Part shown: positions 1-10,299 of the stretch, in pieces
Numbering within the stretch: the stretch's first letter is position 1
Layout: every line of letters starts with the position of its first letter
Assembly (NCBI GenBank): GCA_026119855.1
Contig: JAOWBW010000060.1
Coordinates: 496,001 to 560,000, forward strand
Direction: 5' to 3'
DNA: 64,000 nucleotides
DNA from: Campanula takesimana
Taxonomy: Eukaryota > Streptophyta > Magnoliopsida > Asterales > Campanulaceae
Program-made: the position numbers and the translations under genes
The notes under the pieces: model-generated
Told to the model about the DNA's origin: nothing
Database searches by the model: none
What the model saw: the letters and a program-made list of their open reading frames with translations, nothing else

Positions 1-114
1 CAAGAATAGGTACCTAAAATTTCTGGTTGTTTTTTCAGTTATATACATACATATATATATTGTGAAATTATTCATGCATGTATTCTGATTCACGAATGTA
101 CGTACCTTTTTCAG

Positions 115-701
115 TTACTCAGCAATGTCAGCATACGGGCAATCAGCACTTGCTAAAGCAATCCATACCACTGAGCTTGCTAGACGCTTCAAGGTAAATT
201 AATCTCTTAATTTTCTTATTAATTTAGTTTAATTATATTCATCATTATCCTTGCTTAATTTAATTTGCTACTGCATTTTGCAGGAGGAAGGAGTGGAGAT
301 AACGGCGAATTCACTACACCCTGGAGTTATAGCTACCAATATTGCTCGTCATTCCACAGTTATGGGAGGTACAATATATACAAGCCTATTGTTTTGTAAA
401 TATATCGCCTTAAGTTAATAAACGGACTTTGTTTTAACTTTTGATTTGATACCGCGTACTAATGATGTTGTACATATTTTGAGCAGTTGTGTTCAATGGG
501 ATATTGAAAAGCGTGCTTAAGAACATTCCCCAGGGAGCGGCGACAACGTGTTATTTGGCATTGAATCCGAAGGTGAAGGGGGTAAGCGGAGAATATTTTG
601 CAGATAGTAACTTATCAAAAGCAAGCAAACAAGCGAGAGATCCAGAAATGGGGAAGAAGCTGTGGGATCTCAGCATCAAAATGACTAGTTCCAACTACTA
701 G
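115..701 (+). CDS. SDR gene A: TIC32-like short-chain dehydrogenase, 3' end only
   Basis: This is the last part of a gene that begins to the left of the window. Exons are 115-193, 284-368 and 487-701, all with AG/GT borders, ending in TAG. The reading frame gives the YGQS active-site block, then EEGVEITANSLHPGVIATNI, then the C-terminal part GEYFADSN...LWDLSIKMTSSNY. TIC32-type SDRs are NADP(H)-dependent oxidoreductases; pea Tic32 is an inner-envelope import component that binds calmodulin near its C-terminus. The active site should read YxxxK, but here it reads YGQSA, so the proton-relay lysine is replaced by alanine, as in gene E. The intron found in E between PQ and GA is absent. Gene E is the closest relative in the window. 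Function is inferred from family only. Confidence 0.9.
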
Positions 702-838
702 GATCCGCGACCTACGCCTTCTTCATTTGAATGTTCTCATTCAGAATGTTATGTTGTGTGAATATTACTAGTGATTTAAGAGTTTACTACTGTTTAATTA
801 CATGAAAGGCTTCTGTATGAGTTGTAATATATCATGAC

Positions 839-844
839 AATAAA
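839..844 (+). promoter_or_regulatory. Candidate poly(A) signal of gene A
   Basis: An exact AATAAA lies 138 bases after the stop codon of gene A, in T-rich 3' flanking DNA. Plant poly(A) signals are loose, so this is a candidate only. Confidence 0.4.
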
Positions 845-1398
845 ATTTCATAATTTAATAATTGTGGCTGATATATTGCTAATGTTAACTATGCTTTTCA
901 CAGAATATACTTACTCCCATCCAATTGCAGTTTTTTTTTTTTTTTTTTAATCAACTTATTGTGAATTGTGTTTCAAAAAGTATGTTTATAGATATTTTGG
1001 CTATGAAGTATGGAGCCAACTTCTTGTTTAGTATGGCTCCATACTTGTGAAAATGAAGTATAAAATTTTGTATTTGATACAGAGGGAGCAGAGTATAAAA
1101 TTCTGTATCAAGATGCATATCCCTTTTTTTTTTTTTTTTTCACATAGATACATATCGTTTTGGGAATTACATTTCCCCCCCAAAATATTTTCACAAGTGT
1201 GTCGGCATCACGAGATTTTTCTCTTGATACCAATTATAGTCTTTTCTTAGATTGTGAAATACTTTTTGTATAAACATTTAATTGCGTAGGTAAGTGAATT
1301 ATTTTAAGGGTATATGATTTTTTCAAAAAAAAAATAATTGCATGTCTTAATACATACGTGTGGAGAAGTCTACAACGACACACGACACGTAAAAAGTA

Positions 1399-1497
1399 TT
1401 CCCTCTGTTCCTGAATAAATGTCCAAAAACTGTTCAAATTTACTCTTGATCAAAAGTAAATTTGAAATGTTTTTGAACATTCATTTTGGGACAGACT
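1399..1497. mobile_element. Short MITE, Stowaway-like
   Basis: About 100 bp with inverted ends CCCTCTGTTCCTGAATAAAT and ATTCATTTTGGGACAG. The middle has a smaller inverted pair built on CTCTTGATCAA. It belongs to the same family as 14819-14932 and 16611-16714. It has no coding capacity. Confidence 0.6.
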
Positions 1498-2023
1498 CTA
1501 TGTGATGAAACCAACTCCCAAGAACCATTTTTTTGACATTTAGAACCATTTTGTTATCTAACCAACTCAACTAAAAGCTTAATCTGTCGTAGAAAGCACA
1601 CTCTACGTTTATCATTAACACAGTTACACATACACCATTCCATCAAACAGGTAACCGCACACTCTGCCCGACTAGCATTCAAGAACTATATATACGTACA
1701 TCATTCCGTCAAACCAGAGGACAAGAAGAAGATTGTGATTCAAGAGTCGAACGGCTGTGTGAATAAACCAGTTTGAAACCAATATTCATCATTTCATTGA
1801 GACAACATATGTATAAAAAACCCCAATCCATTGTTTATATTGATCATGCAATATTACAAAAAAAGAAATCAAATATTCAACCAAACTTCTAGTAGAAATT
1901 TTCCTAAAGCAGTAACACCCATGTATATGAAAGTATACACACAAAATAAAAGACATGTAACAAAGCAATTTGCACACAGCTACAGCCTACAAAGACAAAT
2001 CTGAATCGTAGTCAACAGCCCGA

Positions 2024-3518
2024 TCACTTGGGATTGGTCAAAGTCAAACTGAAATCCCAGAGTTTCTTGGCCAATTCTTGATCTTTAGCCTGTTTGTTTG
2101 TTTTAGCAATGTTGCTGTCTGCAAAATATTCACCACTAATCCCTGCAGCCTTTGGGTTCAATGCGAGATAGCATGTTGTAGCCGCTCCCTGAGGAATGGT
2201 CTTGAGGAACGCTTTCAGAATCACGTTGAACACAACTCCCATAACGGTCGAATGACGTGCTAGATTGGTTGGAATAACTCCAGGATGTAATGCATTAGCT
2301 GTTATATTCACCCCTTCTTCCTGCAAAATTAATCGTAGGAAAACGAATCAATACAAGCATATTAAGCGCTCACATAAGAATTTCTGATTTCAATGAAAAT
2401 AAGAAACTGATATTTCAAACAAAAACAACTAACTTATAATAAGAAGAGGAAATTACCTTGAAGCGCCTTGCTAGCTCATTAGCATGTAGTAAGCTTGCAA
2501 GCTTTGATTGTCCGTAAGCTCCAATGGTCGAGTAACTGTAAATTAATATGATCACAGGTTAGAAAAACACGCATAATTCCTCATTCTCCTCATATGCAAC
2601 AAAAGATTGCCGTCGTGTTTTTACCTCTTTTTGTCATTTAATTTGTCAAACATAATTCCCTCCTTGTAAGTCATCGAATACATCTCAGAAGAAGTAATAA
2701 CAATCCTTCCCTCTTTTCCGCTTTTATGAGCAGTAGTCTTCATGGTGTCCAACAGAAGATTAGTCAAGAGGAACGGTCCTAGATGGTTTGTCGCGAATTG
2801 ACTCTCGATATTGTCTTTGGTAAGCGAGAATGGAACCCCCATGATCCCTGCATTATGACTAACAAAATACCAAAAAGACAACAAATTCAGTCTCAAATTG
2901 ATGAATAAATCTATAGTAAAACAGTTGAAATTGTGTAGTTTTCTTACACTAATATGTTGAGGGGAAGGCCAGAGGAAATGTATTCCTTCGCAAAGCTCCT
3001 AACAGATGCCTGTGAGCTGACATCTAATTGCATAATATCGATTTTGGCATTCGGGGTTTTTGCAAGGATGCCTTCTTTCACTTTGTTAGCAGTATCGACG
3101 TTTCTGATTGCCAAAACAACATGCACACCACGCAAGGCTAAGACACGAGCAGTTTCTGCACCTAGACCACTTGTAGCTCCTGAAATCACATTCAAATACA
3201 CATTATAAACACTTCAAAAAGGTGCTCGACGTTATTCCCCAAAGAGCAAAATTCTTTTGTTGCTCTTACCAAGTTTGTAACAATCTTCTTATATGGTAAT
3301 TATGATTTTAGTATTGATGATCAAACAAACCAAACAAAGGGTAATCGAAATTAAGTGCAAATCTTGTTACTGGAATCAAGAAAATCCACACACAAAAACA
3401 CGCACAAACCTGTAATGATGGCAGTAAGGCCAGTTCCATCAACGCCATTGGTAACATCCTCAGCTGTAGATTTAGCTGAAAACCCAGATTCTCCTTTGCA
3501 TCCCATAACCCACACCAT
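2024..3518 (-). CDS. SDR gene B: TIC32-like short-chain dehydrogenase, 316 aa
   Basis: Five exons on the minus strand: 3410-3518, 2948-3179, 2625-2858, 2457-2535 and 2024-2320. They sum to 951 nt, open throughout. Residues 36-43 are the TGATSGLG nucleotide-binding loop. HNAG is at 115-118 (usually NNAG), the active-site Asn at 138, Ser at 171, and YGQSK at 199-203 is the catalytic Tyr/Lys pair. The protein ends LWDFSLTLTNPK. Family members reduce or oxidise carbonyl or alcohol groups with NADP(H); the substrate is not known here. Three introns present in E, G, H and I (after NHL, after VMG, after PQ) are absent, as in C, D and F. A TATA box lies about 140 bp upstream of the ATG. C is the nearest copy and shares promoter and flanks. 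Confidence 0.93.
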
Positions 3519-3657
3519 TTTTTGATCAAAGAAAATATCACAAGAAGAAGATTTAGAAGAACGAATTCAGAGAAGACAAGGTCGCGATTGTAGTAAATCA
3601 AAAGGCAGTAAAAGCAAGTTATGATTGATATGAATCTAAGATGCCCGCCCCGAGAGC

Positions 3658-3665
3658 TATTTATA
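3658..3665 (-). promoter_or_regulatory. TATA box of gene B
   Basis: TATAAATA on the minus strand, 140 bp before the start codon. The same box sits at the same place before C (8463-8470) and D (12083-12090), embedded in conserved DNA. That supports a real core promoter with transcription starting near 3630. Confidence 0.7.
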
Positions 3666-3979
3666 GGAGGATTGGATCTGATGGGCGAACTAATTTATTT
3701 TGTGTGTGGAAAGGGAGAATGGAAGAAGAAGCTTCAGCTTCCATACCTTGGTCAAAGATGGCGCCTTTGATTTTATAATTAATTTTATCCAACGGTCTTT
3801 TTGATGTCAACTTGCCCATGTCAACTTGGTGTGTGTGTGTGTGACCCGTTCGTTCCGCCAGTTTTCTTTCCACATGGTAAATATGAATCTGAAGGTCAAG
3901 GGATCTCATTATCAAAATGGCCACTAGCTGTCAGTGCCAGCCCCATTAGTTTTTTACGTCCCGCCTTCTTAAAATATAT

Positions 3980-4290
3980 GGGCAAACGACCAATTTATGC
4001 AACGTAGTGTCCGATTTATATCAATTAATGCAACGTAGTAGTGAATTCTTACATTGTGAAATGTACTTGAAGTAGTTGTATCAAATAATGCAAAATTCGA
4101 ACAATTTGACAAACGTACTTGAAGTACGTTGTATCAATTAATGCAACGTAGTAGAGGCTAAAAAGTTATTATGTTGCATTATTTGATACACAATAAGCAA
4201 GTACGTTGTCTATTTTCAAAAATAAGCACTACGTTGCATTAATTGACTTTTAACACCCGATACGTTGCATATTTTAGTGATTTTCCCCTT
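3980..4290. mobile_element. Non-autonomous TIR element with GCAACGTA motifs
   Basis: The left side carries ATGCAACGTAGTGTCC then AATTAATGCAACGTAG. The right side carries the reverse complements CTACGTTGCATTAATT then GATACGTTGCATA, giving inverted arms of about 45 bp around an AT-rich centre. GCAACGTA/TACGTTGC recurs at least six times. The exact ends and target duplication are not clear. It sits in the promoter side of gene B. Confidence 0.5.
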
Positions 4291-4298
4291 AAAATATA

Positions 4299-4551
4299 CT
4301 CCCTCCATCCCACCTGAGTTAGGATTTTTGGGTTAGTCACCGGGATTAAGGAAAAAGTGTTTGTAAAGTAGGTGTTGAGTATGAAAAGTGAAGTATGAGA
4401 GAGAAAGTGGGGTAGAGAATAATGAGTGGAAAGTTATTGTGAGTGTGAATGTGGGTCTCATTAAATAAAACATTTCCATTTTTAGGTTGTCCTAATTCGA
4501 GTGAGACACCCAAAATAGAAATTTGTCTTAATTCGAGTGGGACGGAGGGAG
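4299..4551. mobile_element. Stowaway-like MITE
   Basis: It starts CTCCCTCCATCCCACC and ends GTGGGACGGAGGGAG, inverted, with TA on both sides as the target duplication. It is 253 bp with no coding capacity. Confidence 0.75.
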
Positions 4552-4655
4552 TATGTCGTTTTAGAGTGTTTCATAAATATTAAGAAATGTCATTAATGCA
4601 TGTAAAGAAGTCTCAAATACCCCTAAAGTAATTCAACTACCTTGGTAATTAAATA

Positions 4656-4911
4656 CTACCTCCGTCCCAGCTCAATGTGCACTTTTACTGTTCATGTGGT
4701 CAATTCATTTGAATTTTAACCATTATTTTGTGAAAATCTAGCTATTATTATAAAAAATTAAAAGTTGTTATTGTTTTATTGTTAGGAATAGTATCAATAA
4801 CATCTTTCAAAATTACATAGAGATGTATAGATTTTCATAAAATTAAGGTCAAAGTTCAGTCAAGTTGATCAGAAAAGTCAAACAGTGCACATTGAGCTGG
4901 GACGGAGATAG
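4656..4911. mobile_element. Stowaway-like MITE with long TIRs
   Basis: The ends CTACCTCCGTCCCAGCTCAA and TTGAGCTGGGACGGAGATAG are inverted, and TGTGCAC / GTGCACA extends the arms. It is flanked by TA and is 256 bp long. Confidence 0.75.
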
Positions 4912-4956
4912 TAGTTAGGTAAGAGATAGTTCACTATCATAATTATTAAGGATATA

Positions 4957-5136
4957 CTTCATCCATCCCAAAATGATCTTCTTATTTGGCATTTTTCATT
5001 GTCCCAAAAAATTCTTCACATTTCTACAACCTAGGCTTAGAATTGCCCAAACAAAACATGACCAGTGAATCAAGTGTTCATATCCTTAAAAAGTTTGAAT
5101 AGTCAAATGTGAAAGGTCATTTTGGAACGGATGGAG
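4957..5136. mobile_element. Stowaway-like MITE
   Basis: The ends CTTCATCCATCCCAAAATGA and TCATTTTGGAACGGATGGAG are inverted with flanking TA. The same subfamily is at 22205-22363 and 56981-57141. Confidence 0.7.
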
Positions 5137-5754
5137 TAATTGGTATAGAGCAACAAAAAAACTTTGAGAATAGTAAAACGACAAGTATTTTGAGACAAAA
5201 ATTAACTCCCAAAACAACATCTATTTTGAGACGGAAGGAGTACATAGCATTATTTATTTGATAACCGATGCAAAAGTATGTTGTCCATATCTGTCTCTAA
5301 TAATGAGCACATTCCATTATCTACAATTCTGATAGTCGTGTGTTACTTAAGTCACTAGTTATTCCAGTGAACTATGTTTGAAAAGACACATACATTGTAA
5401 TGCATGGAAAGTGGTATTCTACCCAAATGAATAGATTGTGGTAATAATAGGAAAATTACGAAGAGACTAAAAACATAACTTGTCAAAGTATGAGATTGTT
5501 TCGAGGGCGGAGGGAGTATCCACTCATAATTTCTTTATTAGAAATCATTTTTTTCACATCCACTAATTGAAACCTAGTACATCGTCCCAACCTGAATATT
5601 CAAAATCTTTTCAAGATTGCTCTTGATCAAGTGTAAATTTGAAAAAAAACAAATATTGGACATTCTTTTTGAGACTGAGGGAGTATTATTTACTTGCCGG
5701 AGTTGTAGTTCTTACTCTGAGGGAGTAATATTCATTGAGACATGTTACAACGTA

Positions 5755-6831
5755 CTCCCTCCGTCCCACCTCACTTGAGATTTATTTCCATTTTGTTCCG
5801 TCCCACTTCACTTTAGACTCCCCAAAATGGTAAACTTTTTATAATTTTATATTCAATCTACCCTACTCACTCATTCTCTCTCTTCATTTTCCACCACACA
5901 ATTCATTCATCCAACTTACTTTTAACCCCACTCATTCTCTCTCTTCATTTTCTACCACACATTTTCCTTATTTTATTATTTTTTCCTTAGTTATTGTGCC
6001 CACCTCTTAGACCATGTCCAATAATCCAACCCCCTAAAAACATTCAACTACCTTAATATCACGACACCTCATCTTCTCTCTCCATCCACTTAATCATTCA
6101 ACTACACTCTCAACTACCCCTCCCACAATAAGCTAGTTTAGTTTAAAATTCAACTTCTCCCAACTCATCATTCTATACCCATCACTTTTTATTTTATTTA
6201 CAATATTTATTTTTATAATTAAAAAAATAATAAAAATAATAATAATTTATTATTAAAAATAAATTATTATTTTTTTTATTTATAAATTTGAGAATTTTTT
6301 TAATTTTTTTTAATTCACACTTAATAAAAAAAGGATAATTAAGGAATTTTTAAAGAGAAAAGAGGGGTTTTTTTCGGTGTTCAAATTAAATGAAACTTAC
6401 ATCAATTTATAGAGGGGAAAAAATGATAAATTTTGGTGATTTATTTTTTTATAAAAAAAATAATTTACTATGAAATAATTGAGCTAAAAAATTTTGGATA
6501 AAAAACCTCTCCGAAAAAAAAGAAAATAAAAAAGCTGGAAACAAAAAAGGAAAAAAAAAAAAAAAAAGGGGGGGAAAAGCAGCAGCCACTCTCCGGCTTG
6601 GGAGGTGAGCTGCACTCTCCAAGTGCTGGCCACTCCCAAGCCGACACGTGTCTATTCGGGCCCCACAAAAAATCCTTCAACCTAGTTGAGCTTCTTCAAC
6701 CCCTCCCCTTCAACCCCCTCCTCTCAACCCCCTTATTGCACACACTCAACTAGTTTAATCCCTCTCAACCCCCTCCTCAACTACCTTATTGGACATAGCC
6801 TTAGGTCTCAAGTGAGGTGGGACGGAGGGAG
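5755..6831. mobile_element. Stowaway-like MITE split by a nested insertion
   Basis: Left end CTCCCTCCGTCCCACCTCAC at 5755 and right end GTGAGGTGGGACGGAGGGAG at 6831 are exact inverted copies with TA outside. The MITE alone would be about 285 bp; the rest is the insertion at 6010-6800. It entered the 3' flank of gene C: the sequence on both sides joins to match the undisturbed 3' flanks of B and D. Confidence 0.8.
6010..6800. mobile_element. Tourist/PIF-Harbinger-like element nested in the MITE
   Basis: It begins GACCATGTCCAATAATCC and ends with the inverse TTATTGGACATAGCC. TTA is present on both sides (6007-6009 and 6801-6803), the 3-bp target duplication typical of Tourist/PIF elements. The inside is AT-rich plus a GC-richer right part. 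I see no transposase frame. Related sequence is near 23160-23290. Confidence 0.7.
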
Positions 6832-7022
6832 TATGTATAAAACCCCAAGCCATTGTTTATGTACTACAAAAATTCAAATATAGAACCAAACATCTAATAC
6901 ACATTTTCCTAAAGGAGTGGCACTCATGTATTGTAAATTATAATAATAATCACAAAATGAAAGACATACTATAACAAAGCAATTTGATTTGATACAACTG
7001 CAAAGATTAGTCAACAACCCGA

Positions 7023-8322
7023 TCACTTGGGATTAGTCAAGGTCAAACTGAAATCCCATAGTTTCTTGGCCAATTCTTGATCTTTAGCCTGTTTGTTGGT
7101 TTTGGCAATGTTACTGTCTGCAAAATACTCACCACTAATCCCAGCAGCCTTTGGATTCAATGCCAGATAGCATGTAGTTGCTGCTCCCTGAGGAATGGTC
7201 TTGAGGAACGCTTTCAGAATCACGTTAAACACAACTCCCATAACGGTCGAATGACGGGCAAGATTGGTTGGGATAACTCCGGGATGTAATGCATTAGCTG
7301 TTATATTCACTCCCTCTTCCTGCAAATTTATTTGTCGGAAAACGAATCAATACTAGTATACAAGGGCGGATTTATGCTCAACAAATTAAATAGATTGTTT
7401 AGTTCAGTGGTAAAGTGTTGATTTTTAACCTTGAAACGCCTTGCTAACTCATTCGCATGTAGTAAACTTGCAAGCTTTGATTGCCCGTAAGCTCCAATGG
7501 TCGAGTAACTGTAAACATGATCAAGAGTTAGAAACACACATATAAATCCTCATCTTCATCATAGACAACAAAAGATTGTCCAATTTTACCTCTTTTTGTC
7601 ATTTAATTTATCAAACATAATCCCTTCCTTGTAGGTCATAGAATACATCTCGGACGAAGTAATAACAATCCTTCCCTCCTTTCCGCTTTTTTGAGCAGTG
7701 GCCTTCATGGTGTCCAACAGAAGATTTGTCAAGAGGAATGGTCCGAGATGATTTGTTGCGAACTGGCTCTCAATGTTGTCTTTGGTAAGCGTGAATGGAA
7801 CCCCCATAATCCCTGCATTGTGACTAACCAAAGACAGCAAATTTAGTACTCCGCAAATGGCCAAGAAATCTATAGAACAGTTCATCGAATAGTTTTCTTA
7901 CACTAAGATGTTGAGGGGGAGGCCGGAAGAAATGTATTCCTTGGCGAAACTTCTAACAGATGCCTGTGAGCTGACATCTAACTGCATAATATCGATTTTG
8001 GCATTTGGGGTTTTGGCTAGGATGCTGTCTTTTACTTTGTTAGCAGCATCAACGTTTCTGATTGCCAGAACAACATGTACACCACGCAAGGCAAGGACAC
8101 GGGCAGTCTCTGCACCTAGACCACTTGTAGCTCCTGAAATCACATTCAAACACATAACATAAGCAAATTTGACAGGGGGATCAAGAAAATCCACACGCGC
8201 ACAAATCACAAACCTGTAATGATGGCAGTGAGGCCAGTTCCATCAACACCATTGGTAACATCCTCAGCTGTAGATTTAGCTGAAAACTCAGAATCTCCTT
8301 TGCATCCCAAAACCCACACCAT
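7023..8322 (-). CDS. SDR gene C: TIC32-like short-chain dehydrogenase, 316 aa
   Basis: Exons on the minus strand are 8214-8322, 7902-8133, 7590-7823, 7430-7508 and 7023-7319. Their lengths 109/232/234/79/297 are identical to B, D and F, and all borders are AG/GT. The TGATSGLG loop (36-43), HNAG (115-118), Ser171 and YGQSK (199-203) are intact, so an active NADP(H)-dependent enzyme is expected. The last 100 residues equal those of gene B, which suggests recent duplication or gene conversion. Differences from B lie mainly in exon 1 (CKGDSEF against CKGESGF) and a few places in exons 2-4. The intron before exon 6 is very short (110 bp) and has lost DNA that D and F retain. Substrate unknown. Confidence 0.93.
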
Positions 8323-8462
8323 TTTTTTAGATCAAAGAAAATATCACAAGAAGAATTAGAAGAACGAATTGAGGGAAGACGAGGCCGCGTTTGTAGTAAA
8401 ATAAAAAAGACAGTAAAACCAAGTTGTTGTGTTTATGAATCTAAGATGCCCGCCCCGAGAGC

Positions 8463-8470
8463 TATTTATA
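8463..8470 (-). promoter_or_regulatory. TATA box of gene C
   Basis: TATAAATA on the minus strand, about 140 bp upstream of the ATG. It sits in the same context as the boxes of B and D (GAGAGC just downstream on the transcribed strand). Confidence 0.7.
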
Positions 8471-8696
8471 GGAGGATTGGATCCGATGGGCGAATTAATT
8501 TATGTTTGTGTTGTGTGTGGAAAGGGAGAATGGAAGAAGAAGCTTCAGATTCCATACCTTGGTCAAAGATGGCGCCTTTGATTTTATAATTAATTTTATT
8601 CAACGGTCTTTTTGAAGTCAACTTGCTGTGTGTGACCCGTTCGCTCCGCCATTTTTCTTTCCATACGGTAAATATGAATCTGAAGGTCAAGAGGAT

Positions 8697-8814
8697 TTGC
8701 CGAGAATATTTTGCAGATGGTAACATATCGAAAGCAAGCAAACAGACCAGAGATCCAGAAATGGTAAACAAGTTGTAGGATCTCAGTATCAAAATGGCCA
8801 CTCATTCCAACTAC
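8697..8814 (+). pseudogene. Relic of an SDR last exon (A/E type)
   Basis: Reading + gives EYFADGNISKASKQTRDPEM, then VNKL, a TAG stop in place of the conserved Trp (TGG to TAG), then DLSIKMATHSNYM. This matches the end of gene A more closely than the minus-strand genes around it. There are no upstream exons. It lies directly upstream of the promoter of gene C, and a shorter relic (3901-3927) lies at the same place upstream of gene B. A plus-strand A/E-type gene therefore once abutted the common ancestor of B and C. Confidence 0.8.
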
Positions 8815-9075
8815 ATGTCGTTAACGTGTCAGTGCCATGCCAGCAGCCCCGTTAGTTTTTGAGGTTGTAAGTTTAAAAAGAAATATGTAGCATTATTAAA
8901 TAACCGATGCAAAAGTATGTTGTCCATATCTGTCTCTAATGAGCACATTTCATCATCTATAATTTTGATAGTCCTGTGTTACTTGAGAGATGTTTTGGGA
9001 TGGAAGCAGTGAAATTGAAGTTAGGATCTCAGTATAAAAATGATCTTTCTATGCTACTATTTTAAAAGACACATA

Positions 9076-9357
9076 CTCCCTCCGTTTCATGAGAACTGAG
9101 ACTAAAGGAAATGACACAAGAACTAAGGAATACTAATAAAATAAGGAAAATGTGTGGTAGAAAATGAAGAGAGAGAATTAGTGGGGTAAATAGTAGTGTT
9201 GGTTGAATAAAATGAGTGGTGGAGAATGAAGAGAGAGAATGAGTGGTGGGGTTGGGTGAATATAAAATATTAAAAAGTTTGCCATTTTGGGCAGTCTCAA
9301 TTGAGGTGAAACGGATGAAAAGGGAAATAAGTCTCAGTTCTCATGAAACGGAGGGAG
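9076..9357. mobile_element. Stowaway-like MITE
   Basis: The ends CTCCCTCCGTTTCATGAGAA and TTCTCATGAAACGGAGGGAG are exact inverted copies with TA outside. It is 282 bp and non-coding. Confidence 0.8.
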
Positions 9358-9923
9358 TACATTGCAATGCATGGAAAGTGTTATCCTACCCAAATGAATA
9401 GATTGGGGAAATCATGTAAAAATTACTAAGAGTTTAAAAACATTGACTTCTCAACTATGAGATTAATTTCGGGACGGAGGGAGTATCCTTTCATACTTTC
9501 TTTATAAGAAATTATTGTTTTCAAATCCACTAATTGAAACCTAGTACCTCTTCCCAAATTGAATCTTCAGAAACTTTTCAAGTTTGCTCTTGATCAAGTG
9601 TAAATTTGGAAGAAAAAAATTATTGGACATTCTTTTTGAGACTGAGGGAGTATTATTTATGTGCTGGAGTTGTAGTTCTTACTTTTTTTTCGTTTTAAGC
9701 ACCTCAATTTGGCGCTCAAACCGGATGATACAAAAAAGGTTGTGATTACAGAGTAGAGAGGCTGTGTGAATAAAGTAAACAAGTCTGAAACTAATATTCA
9801 TTGAGACATGTTACAACATACTATAAAACCCCAAGCCATTGTTTATATATGTGTGTATATATATTGCTGATGTACTACAAAAATTCAAATATTGAATTGA
9901 ACCAAACATCTAAATATCTAATA

Positions 9924-10167
9924 CTCCCTCTGTCCCTAAATGAGTATCCATTTTCAAGAAATATTTGTCCCAAAATGAGTCTTTTTTTAACATAGCTTTG
10001 TCTCTAAATGTTTTTTTTTTTCAAAATATTTTTCACCGGTCTCTTAATACACGCAAAACTAAATGTTTGGAAATGAGATTACAAGATTATATATGAACTT
10101 TGACACCAAATTGTACAAAAAGTTGAGATTTTCAGATATGGACATTCATTTAGGGACAGAGAGGTAG
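9924..10167. mobile_element. MITE of the CTCCCTCTGTCCCTAAAT subfamily
   Basis: Left end CTCCCTCTGTCCCTAAATGA; right end TCATTTAGGGACAGAGAGGTAG, inverted. The same subfamily is at 38148-38583, 58999-59235 and 61932-62189. It lies in the 3' flank of gene D. Confidence 0.7.
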
Positions 10168-10299
10168 TACAACATTTTCCTAAAGGAGTGGCACTCATGT
10201 ATTGTAAATTATAATAATCACAAAATGAAAGACATATAACAAAGCAATTTGATTTGATACAGCTACAAAGACAACTCTGAATCGTAGTCAACAGCCCGA

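Larger units (their letters stand above)
702..2023. other. Intergenic A-B (3' flanks face each other)
   Basis: The 3' flanks of convergent genes A and B. It holds poly-T tracts near 930-948 and 1124-1140 and one short MITE. The stretch about 1720-1850 is the 3' flank of gene B and resembles 9740-9850 before gene D. No coding capacity was recognised. Confidence 0.6.
8820..10299. other. Intergenic C-D
   Basis: Contains duplicated flanking DNA: 8889-8985 matches 5228-5350, and 9480-9660 matches 5510-5690, so these are parts of the B/C duplication unit. It also contains MITEs (9076-9357, 9924-10167, and a short one near 9548-9650) and the 3' flank of gene D. No gene is seen. Confidence 0.6.

Noticed and set aside
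2954..3208. Plus-strand frames opposite SDR exon 2 (also at 7908, 11342 and 18381)
   Set aside because: They recur in all copies only because they are the antisense of the conserved coding exon.
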